Positions 12,313 to 23,600 of a stretch of DNA of 64,000 nt are shown here, in pieces; the stretch's first letter is position 1; every line of letters begins with the position of its first letter. Source of the stretch: Turritopsis dohrnii (Eukaryota > Cnidaria > Hydrozoa > Anthoathecata > Oceaniidae); contig BQMF02000286.1 of the NCBI GenBank assembly GCA_027922465.2, forward strand, positions 372,001-436,000. The letters are read 5' to 3'. Position numbers and translations under genes: made by a program. A model generated the notes under the pieces. The model was not told where the DNA came from. It ran no database searches and saw only the letters and a list, made by a program, of their open reading frames with translations.

Positions 12313-12948
12313 TGCGCGAGTTGTAATCTCTGTACCACTTTGTAATTATTCTGCACTACTTTGTAATTTCCGCGCCACTTTGTCACTAGCTGTGACACTT
12401 TGTAATTTCTTGTCCTTCTTGAAAATATTCGATACGGTTGGCAGAAAAATCAGCGTCTTGAATCTCAAGTTCTGAATAACGATGTAAAATTATCATCAGG
12501 ATGTAGTTATCACATTTTTCAATAGTTACCACAAATGCTCAATAGGAAAATTACATATATAAAAAGACCCGCAAATTGTTGAAGCCAATAGTTATCAATT
12601 GAATATAAATTATAAATTAATGAGTTACTTGGGTATTTTGTATCGCGCATGCGCTAATTTATTTCAAAAACAACACCATCACCATCAACAAAGTCGTTTT
12701 ACTTTGTAAATAATTGAAGTCGACAGTTATAAATTGATAATTAGCAAGTCAAATGTGTGTTTCCTACTCACTGAGCTTGCGTAAGAAAATGGAATACTCT
12801 AAAGATAATCATTTTCCGTATAGGCATAAGGAAAAAACCCAGGTAAAATAGGATCGCAAATTACAAAGTGCCACAGCTATTAATTATAAAATGGAATAGC
12901 TTGAAAACTACAAAGTGGTGGAAAATAATTACAAAGTGGTGCATAAAA
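12313..12948. mobile_element. 636-bp MITE with CACTTTGTAAT repeats and a 10-bp target duplication
   Basis: ACATGTGTTC stands directly on both sides (12303-12312 and 12949-12958), which looks like a target-site duplication. Just inside, 'CACTTTGTAATTATT' and further CACTTTGTAAT units occur on the left, and their complements (ATTACAAAGTGGTG) on the right, so the ends are imperfect inverted repeats made of a short reiterated unit. No coding sequence. Confidence 0.6.
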
Positions 12949-13240
12949 ACATGTGTTCATATTTTCATATAAATGTATGACATTCCCCTTTTTCAATTAT
13001 CTCTTAGATACAGTGTCTTTCGAAAAATTGGCAACAAAAAATATTACCGCAGTTTTTAAAGTAAATATCCAATTTATTATCTTTTTGTCTTTCTCGTGAT
13101 GCATTTTTTTTGTAGGAAATGGAAAGGCAGCAGCAAAATGAGTTAAGAAAAACTCATTAATTTCTTAACGATCAATTAAATATCTCATTAAATAATTAAA
13201 ATATCTCAATGGAATAATAAAAGCGTTTGACAAACGACAA

Positions 13241-13650
13241 AGCCTGGTTCAGAGCTGACGATTACGACGATTACGACGGTTAAAATTTAGTGTAATCGTC
13301 ATAACCGTCTAATGTGAACGCTTGTAATCATCGTAATCGTCATAAACGCTTGGCGTTTACAATGACAAAGTTTAAAAAACTTTTGATATTTTATCGTGGT
13401 AGTCGCTCTATTGTATGTAAAAATCTATTGAATTTTACGTCAATTCTATTGTTTTAAGACCGTGAAGGTACGTGCTTCAAATTTTACAAAGAAGTTCAAA
13501 CTTAACAAGGGAAAGAAGTATCGTGTTTCAATTTTGAAATACGATATTTTCAGATACTTGAGAGTGTTCAGACCTGCCAATTGGCGATTACGATGATTGA
13601 TACTTTTTTGATCGTCGTAATCGCCGTAAACGTCAAATTTGAACCAGGTT
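13241..13650. mobile_element. MITE with CCTGGTTCA inverted ends
   Basis: AGCCTGGTTCA at the left and TGAACCAGGTT-type sequence at the right are inverted. Internal blocks of GATTACGACGATTACGAC and TCGTAATCGTC recur in both orientations on each side. No transposase is present. The minus frame at 13446-13712 overlaps the right end and is not supported as a gene. Confidence 0.65.
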
Positions 13651-15727
13651 AAACTGATGTTTTTGACGGCACAATGAAAATAACTTATGCAAATCCCACA
13701 GCAAGTAATCATTGCATTGCTTTATGGTAGTTGTATGACATATTATAAGGAGGACTGCCGATTAGAAGTAACTAACCGCCCACTGTTATGACCTATATGC
13801 ATTATAATCATTCTTTCATGAATTAAGTGGGAAGAATTTAATTAAACCTATTTTAAAATGCTTGAGACTCTGATGTGTAGCAATTGCTAAAATCTTTGTA
13901 AGCTTGTCAATATCATTCCACGCTTGCCCACGAGACGTCCACAAGACGTCTAAAGTAGTCCACCAAAGCTCTAAAATTTCACTAGTATTAGATGCCCGTT
14001 TTAACGAAGGACGGACGGACAGAGTTTGGACGTCCAATAGACGTCCGATGGACGACTAATGCCCACTGGGAAAAATGTAATTGCGATTACGATCCGTAAG
14101 TTATCTTTCCTGGACTTTAGGGTCAACAATAAAGGTAATGTTACTGGTAAAAAATGTACAGAAATGTACAGAATTAATACATTTGAAGCTAAACTAACAA
14201 CCTTAATAGGTATTATAGATGCTAAGAGAATTATCGACATCGCTGAAAGAGAATTCATAAATTGAAAAGGTGCACTGGCACTCTGATATGCCACCACATT
14301 TTTTGTAATTTTAAGTCGCTCAGCAATTTTTTTGTTTTGTCACTTATAGCTTTGATTATTCAAGAAGTAGAAAATTGCGCAATTTTTCGCATACTATTTG
14401 ACCAAATTAATAGATATACATCGATTGCCTTGCAGGCCAGTAGTTGTATTTCATGCTTCTTGTATTTTCACAGATCATAAAGGCAACGTAATTGATCTTG
14501 GCTTCTATTTCAATTTTCTATATAAGTATGTATATATGAGATGGATTTAGTATAACAAAAGGATTTATGGAAAGGAAGGGTAACTTGATTAGTCATTAAG
14601 ATGGAGCTTTAAATTAAAGCTGACCCAGTTCGTTGAAAGTTGGCTGTTGTGAAATTTCTTAATTGCTGTAAATTGTTAAGGTTCTAAGAAATCCTAGGTG
14701 AGTCCTCGGTGCAAATCTCAATCTGACACGTAAAAAAAAACATATAATCTACCTCACGAGAACTTTGCCGACAAATAATGATAAACCGGAGGGTTTTATA
14801 CTGATTGCATGTAAGCTCAATGATCAGTTGTCTTACAATGTGCCAATTTTCTGTGATCATGACGTCGGCTTTCACTAGATATAGGGATTTTTGTGGCACA
14901 TAAAGTTCGTTTATATTACCGTAATGTTCGGTCCAATGCTCAAGGGATTGTCTAACTATTTTTGAATTTTATGCTTAATTTGTTAAATTTACTATAAAAT
15001 TGAAATATTAAATTTCAAACAAGCAATGAGAAAGTCTACTTATTGTTTGCCTAAAACAATCGAAACTTCATTAGATATGCAAATCATTCTCTCTCCCTTC
15101 ATGTTTCTATGATATAAAAGGAAAAAAAAACTTTCGGAATTCACACGTAGCTAATCAAAATATTTTCCATATTGATATAGCAAAGGTTAAAATCTAAAGG
15201 CTATCCACGTTGTAATGCGTTTTTTTTTGCTTCTTTTGTGTCAGTTTTAATCATCCTTTATGCTTTATCATTTAGAAGTTTATATTCATAGCTAACTCAC
15301 GACACAGGGTGTCTTAATGCCTTGATAATGGAACTAATGAACCATCTAAGACAAACAATGCATACTTTGAAAACATACCATGATATGAAACTCAAAATGA
15401 ACGACTTTCTAATTGATAAATAACACAAGAACGACCTAAACTTAAAACAAACAGATTTTGTTATGAGAGCTTGCATACCGTTACTTTAACCACAAATTGA
15501 TATCTGCTGAAATTTTATTCATCGTGATCTGAAACTGCTGTCAAACAATGTAATTGTTAAAGGTGAGTTTAATTACCAGTTCATCCCAATCATATATTTT
15601 TGGCGTCACGCCATTATAAACTTACAATAAAATCTGAAATATTTATGATACTTTACTTTTTAGAACATAGAGTTTCTATTTCTATATTTTATGACTTCCT
15701 ATCATTTTATTGGTTCCATTTATTATT
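13651..15727. other. Intergenic, with an ACGTCC-rich patch
   Basis: No gene recognised. At about 13925-14075 several ACGTCC/GGACGT half-sites (e.g. TTGGACGTCCAATAGACGTC) and a terminal GCCCACTGGG suggest a decayed relative of the foldback elements, but I could not define both ends. Overlapping frames on both strands at 14001-14297 contradict each other and show no motif. Confidence 0.4.
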
Positions 15728-16334
15728 ACGGTAGCAGCGTAAGCGAATACCGTATTAAAACACCCTTGGACTCCTACTACTACTACTCTACTACTACTAC
15801 TACTACTCCGGCCGAAACGGCAGTTTTTAGCCTACGATTTAGAGTATGCGAATCCCCACTAAAAACTCAATATACATTCTAATGAACGAACACAGCCTTT
15901 TGAATTTTCGAAGGTTTTCAATCACATACATTTAAAATACGTTTTCTTTGATATTTTATCACTTAATTGATGAAGGAATAGATATTAATCAAATAGGTCT
16001 ACATAAAACTGGGACTTTTAGTTACTTTTATGGTACTGAATCAATGAACTTTGGCACTTGAAAATAGATATGTTTTTCGTGTCAGTAAAGCACAGATCAG
16101 ACTTTCTTATTGCTTTCTACGATTGTTAGCTATCAGTTCTGTCTTTGAACATCAAGGTTTTCAAAAATCGAGTTAAAAAAAGGCAGTTATCTGTTTGAAT
16201 TCATTTTCGGTTTCAAAAAATTATAATTCAAAACATACATTTTTTTTTCGAAGAAACGCGTTTTTTTTGAGGTTCGGAATTCCCGAGTTACAAAACCGAG
16301 TTACAAAACCGAGTTACGCATTATGACGTCACAA

Positions 16335-16590
16335 ACCGAGTTACTAACTCGGAGATTTTTAAATTTTAATTCTTCTCGAGTTACTAACTCGGAAATTTTA
16401 TTCACGTAAAATTTTCCCGAGTTACTAACTCGGAAATTTTTTTTTGATTTATTTTTTCCGAGTTACTAACTCGGGAAATTTTTAAAGTATAATTTTTCTC
16501 GAGTTACTAACTCGGAAATTTTATTTTCGTAAAATTTTCCCGAGTTACTAACTCGGAAATTCTTTTTGGTTTTATTTTTTCCGAGTTAGA
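16335..16590 (+). repeat. Left array of palindromes CCGAGTTACTAACTCGG, 40-41-bp period
   Basis: Six complete palindromes, with GAG starting at 16338, 16378, 16419, 16460, 16501 and 16542, and one half-site at 16583. The spacing is 40, 41, 41, 41, 41 and 41 bp. The spacers are A/T-rich and alternate between two types (TTTTTTCC… and ATTTTCCC…). Confidence 0.9.
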
Positions 16591-18417
16591 GAATATTTTT
16601 CATATATTGTAAGGAATATTTTCGAAAGTTCACTGGGAATAGTGTGAGTTTTTAAAAAAGGCAAAGTAGGCCAAGTTTGTGGCAAATTTCGAAAATCGTT
16701 CAATTTTAATGAAAATTTAATAGTGGAACAAGTTTGTACTGCCGATTTCAAACATGAAGGGCAACTTGTGGATAAGGTCAAATTAGGCCAAATTTGGACC
16801 AAATTTTGAAAATTGTTCAATTCTAATGAAAATTCTAGTGAAATAATTTGAGGCTAAATCCAAACAAGGTACGATGAGCAATGGTACTCGTTAAATGTAC
16901 TCGTCAAATGGTACTCTTTCGTTTTATGCCATCTGGCGCATGTTGATGTACATTAATAACGGAAACTTTCGGCAGGAGATTTTGACTTGTCCTAAAGTTT
17001 TTTAATTTAAATACTATCGGAAATATATTTTTTTGGTTCATTTGAGGCCTGAAGCAGTCGGTGAAGGTTTTCTGCACTTTGGATAACATTGAAGAATACA
17101 TGAGAAAGAAAGTTGTTTATATTTTTTTTGCTGTATGTGCTCACGTGTTTTGTTTCAGTTTTTTTCTTTTCTCCCTAATCATCTTAAGCCGGTGTGTGTT
17201 TTTGTTACTGTAATTATAATGTTTACACTCTTTCATATTTTACAGCACTTTCTTTAATTAATTTTTAACACATTTAAACTTTTCAAAAGTTTTTCCTCCG
17301 GCAATTTTTGTTGTTAATGTAGTTTTCTTATAAAGGACTGTATAAACTAATCTTAATTGACAGATATTGATATATTTACGAACTCAATAACTTTCCAAAA
17401 ATGCTATACAAAGATAATATATGTTTTCATTAATAAAAAATAACAACAGAGGTATCGCTATGTTTTGTAAAAAAGAACAGAGCTGTTATCAAAATATATA
17501 AAGTGTTACTTTAGTAGTTTCAAAAACGCCAATGACATAAACCTAATATTAGCACTCACAAAAATTAATTTGAATTTAAGATCTCTGGTCTTACAGGTTT
17601 ATTTTAAAGTTGCCAATCGAATACAACAATCTAAAAGATAGTAAACAAAAGGTATTTACGCCTTTGGTGTTGAATCATAGTCGGCTTTGAAAAGTCACAT
17701 CGAACAGTAATGTCGACACTAATTTATTTGAAATCTTTTTGTATTTAGCACTGTTAAATAATTTCTTTTAGAATTAACATGATACCACCTCAAGATTATG
17801 AAATAAAATAAATTCATATAGAAATATAGAATCAATTTTCCCACTTCGGCAACTTTTTATGTTGGAGTTTTCAGCTGTCACAATTCATCAAGGGTAAGAG
17901 CAATAGCAAAATATGTCAGCGGTGCCATGGTCAAGCTTTAGTTAAAAATAATATCCAGGACAGCATAATCATTAGGATTAACATATTCATCGACTTGCTC
18001 AACTGATTAATTTTGATGCCATTTCTGCATTAATGAATATCAAAACTTGCGCTATAAAATTTCTTCGTTTGCAAATTTTCATTATAGTTGAACAATTTGG
18101 TCCAAATTTAGCCTTATGCACAAGTTGACCTTCAATTTCGAAAACAGCAGTACAAAGTTATACCTCTATTAAATCTTCATTAGAATTGAAAAATTTTCAA
18201 AATTTGGTCCAAATTTGGCCTAATTTGACCTTATCCACAAGTTGCCCTTCATGTTCGAAATCAGCAGTACAAACTTGTTCAACTATTAAATTTTCATTAA
18301 AATTGAACGATTTTCGAAATTTGCCACAAACTTGGCCTACTTTGCCTTTTTTAAAAACTCACACTATTCCCAGTGAACTTTCGAAAATATTCCTCACAAT
18401 ATTTGAAAAATATTCTC

Positions 18418-18672
18418 TAACTCGGAAAAAATAAAACCAAAAAGAATTTCCGAGTTAGTAACTCGGGAAAATTTTACGAAAATAAAATTTCCCAGTTAGT
18501 TACTCGAGAAAAATTATACTTTAAAAATTTCCCGAGTTAGTAACTCGGAAAAAATAAATCAAAATAAATTTCCGAGTTAGTAACTCGGGAAAATTTTACG
18601 TGAATAAAATTTCCGAGTTAGTAAACTCGAGAAAAATTAAAATTTAAAAATCTCCGAGTTAGTAACTCGGTT
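18418..18672 (+). repeat. Right array of CCGAGTTAGTAACTCGG palindromes (mirror of the left array)
   Basis: The mirror-image array in the right arm holds the same number of palindromes with similar spacing. Small changes (CCCAGTTAGTTACTCGAG at about 18492 and an inserted A near 18622) show the arms have begun to diverge. Confidence 0.85.
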
Positions 18673-19210
18673 TGTGACGTCATAATGCGTAACTCGGTTT
18701 TGTAACTCGGTTTTGTAACTCGGGAATTCCGAACCTCGTTTTTTTTTCTACATAAGCTCTTATAAAAAAAACGTACGTTATAAACAGCTCATGCATGTAT
18801 AATTCTTTTGTCTTCTAATAAATTAAATTGCTGGTGTGTTGCGATTAGACCCTATTTACACGAGTTAGTAATTTTAAACATTATAATATCGTTTATGCCT
18901 GTTTTCCACCAGTAAGATATCTCAAGGAATAACGTTTACAGAACGTTTAAGAACTTTAAGTAAAATTTCAAATTTAAAAGTATTCTTGTGGCGAGTACTT
19001 TTGCTGCTACCGTTTTGAGCCATCTGGCTCTTGTTTGACACTGAAACGGTGTTGCTACTACTGCTAAAACTGTTTGTTATGGTTGTTGTTGTTGTAATTG
19101 CTGTTTTTAAGAAAAGAAAATTTTATTTGAAGAATTCAAACTCATTATTAAGGAATGCATTCATTCTCATAGAAAATTTTCTGAGTGGAAAAGAGTTGAA
19201 AGAAAAGAGA

Positions 19211-20629
19211 ATGGCAGCCGCAAGTGTAGGTGGCAATGAAAATAATGAAGAAATGCGATACAAGGCTCTCTGTTTCAACCAAATAGCATCGTCGTGTGTA
19301 CGATACTTACTTGAATACTTATCCGTGCAAAGCAATATTGCAGTTGATCTTGGAGTAAATACGCCAGGCGAAGCCTTATCAGCTATTTTGCAACTTCAAA
19401 AGCCATCTTTATTTGATTATGAACTGAAAGCACTCATATCGGAAGACAGCACTAGCATTGATTTTCAAAAGCTTGATACCTTAGCAGTCTGTAAAATCTT
19501 ATTAAAAGTAACCGCCTTTCCAACATGTGACAAAGACTATGAAGCAACAAATGGTGGCAAGATTTTTCATAAAGAAAATTTGTGTTCTAACAAAACAACA
19601 TGTTGTTCCAAATGCATGAAATGTGTGGGATGTTACAGTACGAAGTGCACATTTTCTAAAATTAAAGTGAATGAAATTCGAAAACTTCGCAACACTTGCT
19701 CCCATTTGGCACCTGCAGATGTACCAGATCAAAAGAAAATTGACGATTGGAGAAGTACGATTCTTGGGATATTAAATTTACTGCGACCAGAAGCAGATGC
19801 TGAAAGAAAAGGGGAACTTGATCGGTTGGAAACATATCTGAATCTGGTTTATCAGAATACTAGGGAGAGATACTGGATGTGCATTTTCCCATGCTCATCT
19901 TTCTCGGAAGAAAAATCAAAGCTGCAACTTCACAAAAAAACATTTACGTTTACGTGTCAAGTTACTACAAAGCATCAAAAGCTGAATGAAGTTACAAATT
20001 TAGAAACTGATTTATCAAAAAAATTACAAGATAAACTGGCGGTCACAGCACAAAAAACACTCAAGGAAATCATGAATTTAAATGAACCTGATGAAATTTG
20101 TGATATATCATTGACAGGTATAACCTTTAAAAGTGAGACAAGAAACTGCGAAGAGGTGGAAGTCAAACTTCAGATAAATTCTCAACATGATATGACTTTA
20201 AATGAGTATAAATCCATCACATCTGATGAATCTAGAGAACTTATGCGGAAAGTCAAAGAAACCTTTCAAAGGGGCTTTCAAGATGTGCTTCCAAATAAAA
20301 AAGTGAAGGTAACTGTAAAAGGATTCAACTTTAGTTCCATCAATGTTTTCCTTACTATTTCTTCGCTGGATGCTGAAAAGTTCACTGATGAAACCATCGG
20401 TGATATCAAAATCGCAGTGCAAAAAGTAGTTGCAGGTGCAGAAATACAGAAATGCCTTTCAAAAAGCAATTGCAAAGGGTGTGATCTCAAAGTGACTTTC
20501 CCAAATGATATAAAGGAGGAGTTTTTAACCGTTCAATTTAACATCAATTATCATAATGAGAAAGATCTTTCAAGAAAAGTGAGTGATAATTTGAATATCA
20601 TTAAACAAAGGATTGAAGAAGAATGTCAG
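19211..20629 (+). CDS. HEPN-VLIG exon 1: HEPN-like domain and alpha/beta repeats
   Basis: Codes about 473 residues. Residues about 15-180 form a helical domain resembling the DZIP3-like HEPN group: 'LCFNQIASSCVRYLLEYL', 'FDYELKALI', then 'IRKLRNTCSH' with Arg and His spaced as RxxxxH (19688-19705). A Cys-rich insert (CSNKTTCCSKCMKCVGC, from about 19580) may bind a metal. The second half shows repeated alpha/beta units (e.g. 'VKVTVKGFNFSSINVFLTI'). The donor is CAG|GTTAGT at 20629/20630, phase 0; the open frame runs only eight codons further into the intron. HEPN domains with RxxxxH are often RNases, but activity here is inference. Confidence 0.8.
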
Positions 20630-23600
20630 GTTAGTATATTTGCTGTTATGTTTTGATTTTTTCCGAGTTAAGGCAATTCAAGGGTCTTTGGATGCAAGAT
20701 ACTACCATTGTTCGCTGTAAGGAGGTTATATGTGTAGTGAATTATAACACAACATGTGAAATTCAAAGATGGAGACGTTGATTCACATGCACCTTCTTTC
20801 ATTTTCCAGTGTATGTATCATCAGCAGCAACGTTTCTTACTTTTTTGATTTCCGTACAGGTAAAAAATACTGTCACCCCAAAGAATATAATGTAAACTGT
20901 GCTTTCAGCCTGTAAACATTTCGGAAGTCATATACGTATTGTCGGAGATTAGCCGTAACCGGATATGCACCACCGTGTTTTAACATTAGATTTTAATCTT
21001 ACTTCCATGGTATATGGAAAGACTTATGATTACCTTTTCAATAATATCTGCTAACGTAGCTATCAACTTAACTAGGCTAAATGACATTCGTATCAGACAA
21101 AAAAATACATGGAAATGAGTCACTGAATTTCTAATGTGATTCCTAGAAGTACACTATTAAAAACCTTGTGTCTTTCTTCAGCATTAAGATTTTCCAATGT
21201 TTGATTCCCATCAGATTTTATATACAGTAAATTTGATATATGAAGTACATATAATCTCCAAAATGAAGCAAAACGAGCGTTGTCTGTTATTTGTAGCCTT
21301 CGCTATTTTATTTCGATTGTGGTACATAATGTCAAAATATGTAATAAATTTCTAATCTCCAATGACTTTCTAAACCTGCTTTTAGAAAACGTTTTACAGA
21401 GAAGTTAATGGTAGAGAAGTAATGACCAAGAATAAAACTGAAGTAAGTCAGTTTTTTTTTGCGCGAGTTCTTTGGAACACAGGTGAAAGTATTCCCACAA
21501 TAAGTAATTACAGCATTGCAATATGTTAAAGGAAATAATATCATATCGATAGAACGGTGAATCTAGATATCGGGTATTAATGCACGCAGAAATAAATGTG
21601 AGAACCTCAGAGGATATCTTGCGCCATCATCATTTGCGGGGTTTTGCTAAATTTCAGGCCAAAACTAACTCACAAAGACATTTCCACATTTTCATCACAG
21701 AAGGACTATTTGGGGCTAGTTTGGGAAAATTCTGTGTTTTGAGAATTTCTAGGCAGAATCCTTAATACTATCAGCCTAATTATAATTTAAAGTGACTATT
21801 AATGTGTTTGACGTTGAACATGATATGAAAGGAGCTTTAGGAGTAACTCAGCAGGCATGTTAAAATGTCTCTACAAAGGAGAGGTAGCTAAAGCACTTCG
21901 TCGAAGTTAGTTTTTAACGATTTTGCCAACTGGGAAGGTAAATAAATATTCCTTCCTCAACTGAAAGCTAACTAAAAACTATTTATGACTTCTTCATATC
22001 TTCGTATTTGTTGAGTAAAAAACCTGCCATCTCTCTATCTCTATATTATATAAGGAAATATTTTGCAATAAAAGAAAATAAATAGTGAATAAGATCGTAT
22101 TTCATTCCAATTGATGGAAAAATTTATTATTTTGATACCTATTTTCTTGAAAAAATTATGTTTCAGAAAGGAAGATTATTATAAAAACATTGCTAAATTG
22201 CTTTTGTTTCTATCTCGTCCTGTTGATTTTCTAGAGCTGGAAATTTGTTCATTAAACTGTTGAAAGAATAGACAACATTCCAAAGTGATGCTAGGGTTTA
22301 TAAATGAAGTGCGTTTTTTGCTTGAAAATAACTGCACTTACAACAAACTCAGAACATCATTGATTGAGTTAATTTTGAGTATTTCACAATGCACATTCAC
22401 AGATAACTAAATGCTTTATACACTTCAAGATGTTGTCTGTTTATACTTGACTTCTTCACAATCTATATTTGTGTGCATCTTATTAACAGATACAAAATAA
22501 CATATCCATATGCAATATAACATAAGACCTTGAAGGTAGCAGAACCATCATGTTTCCATTAAGGTTTGGCCAATTTAATAATACAAAACAAAAAATTGGC
22601 CCTAGGCAGTAAGGAAATTCAGCAGTATATAATCACAGTATATGAATTAAGCCACGATTAACAATTAAACGTTATTCCAACCTTAAAATTAGGGCTTGTG
22701 TTTTTAGTGATGTAAGCCTACAGTCAGGGACAAAAATGTTTGGAATTACGGACGAACAAAGTGTTGATGAAAGATCAGCTGCTATCACGCTGACCAATTC
22801 TCGACTCCGCGATTTCTTTTAATACCAGCTGCCACGCCTTTTTGATAGTTTGACTGCCGTGATGAAAAACCTATTACTCTGATAGTAAATCAGCTGTTAA
22901 GTCAGTGGACGAAAGTGCCAATTATTGCGAATAGAAGCCAATAAGCAACTCAATTACTATTTTTCTTACTTACTTTTGTTTCAGAATTTCATCGCCGTAG
23001 TTGAATCGAGATCATTAGAGGGTACTAAAAAGAGTGATGGACCCAAAGAAATAGGTAATTTTAATAATATTTCTTAATCTTATGAATACTACTTTCAACA
23101 CCTTCTCAGCTTTACGTAAGGAAAAGCAGCTGTGGATCTTGATCTTGTCACTGGGCACAGATCATCCTGTTAGTACTACCACTTAAAACCAGCTTTCAAC
23201 ATTTCTTAGACGAACTAATGATAATTTTAACCGGTGTCACCGGAAAAAACTACCCCCTGAAAAAAGTACTCCCAGTACTTATTTACTGGGAAATAATTAC
23301 TCCGCAGTCATTATTTCCCAGAGAAAAAGTACTCCTGGGAGTAATTATTTCCTAGGAAATAAAGTATACAAACAAATCCGATCAAATTGAAAAGGAGATT
23401 TTCAATAAAGTTCTTTTTGTAATCTGTTTTATCGTAACAACAATGGAAATGGTGGGTATAAGTAGCAACGAAGTAGACCACAACCAGACAAGAATGAACA
23501 AGCATACATTCCAAATTGGATTTCAATGTTCAATGGAATTGATTCACAGGGAGTACTTTTTTCTTGACAGGAGTACATTTTTACTAGGTAATAAGTACTG

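Larger units (their letters stand above)
16269..18737. mobile_element. Foldback element with about 570-bp inverted arms
   Basis: The ends GAGGTTCGGAATTCCCGAGT (16269) and its complement (ending 18737) are followed by the same order of blocks: three CCGAGTTAC half-sites, a TTATGACGTCACAAA block, an array of CCGAGTTACTAACTCGG palindromes, then a region with a reiterated unit of about 128 bp (GGCCAA.TTTG…TCGAAAAT.GTTCAATT). The 82-codon frames at 16572-16820 (-) and 18186-18434 (+) are mirror images inside the two arms and are products of the inverted repeat, not genes. The core (16850-18160) holds no transposase that I recognise. Confidence 0.85.
15728..19013. mobile_element. Composite element with ACGGTAGCAGC inverted ends (copy B), containing a nested foldback element
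   Basis: ACGGTAGCAGC at 15728-15738 and GCTGCTACCGT at 19003-19013 match the ends of the 800-bp copy at 11232-12031. A TAC-rich microsatellite and CCGAAACGGCAGTTT follow the left end as in that copy. The interior is enlarged by a 2.47-kb foldback element at 16269-18737. If that nested element is removed, about 0.8 kb remains, close to the size of copy A. The right end lies about 200 bp upstream of the HEPN-VLIG start codon, so the element may contribute to that gene's promoter or leader (inference). Confidence 0.6.

Noticed and set aside
13915..14075. A further foldback element of the ACGTC type
   Set aside because: Half-sites are present but I could not find two matching ends, so only a decayed relative is noted.
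14001..14297. 98-codon minus frame overlapping a 68-codon plus frame
   Set aside because: Both occupy the same DNA, neither has a motif, and the region is a decayed ACGTCC-type repeat.
16335..16590. CRISPR-like array of regularly spaced repeats
   Set aside because: The genome is eukaryotic; the repeats are palindromes within a foldback arm and the spacers are two alternating AT-rich types, not unique sequences.
16572..18434. Two 82-residue proteins encoded at 16572-16820 (-) and 18186-18434 (+)
   Set aside because: They are mirror images in the two arms of an inverted repeat and come from a reiterated noncoding unit.
19031..19210. Start of the HEPN protein at ATG 19031 with a hydrophobic N-terminus (possible signal or membrane anchor)
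   Set aside because: The Leu/Val stretch comes from simple GTT/CTA repeats next to a transposon end, and the ATG at 19211 has a better context. Kept as an alternative only.
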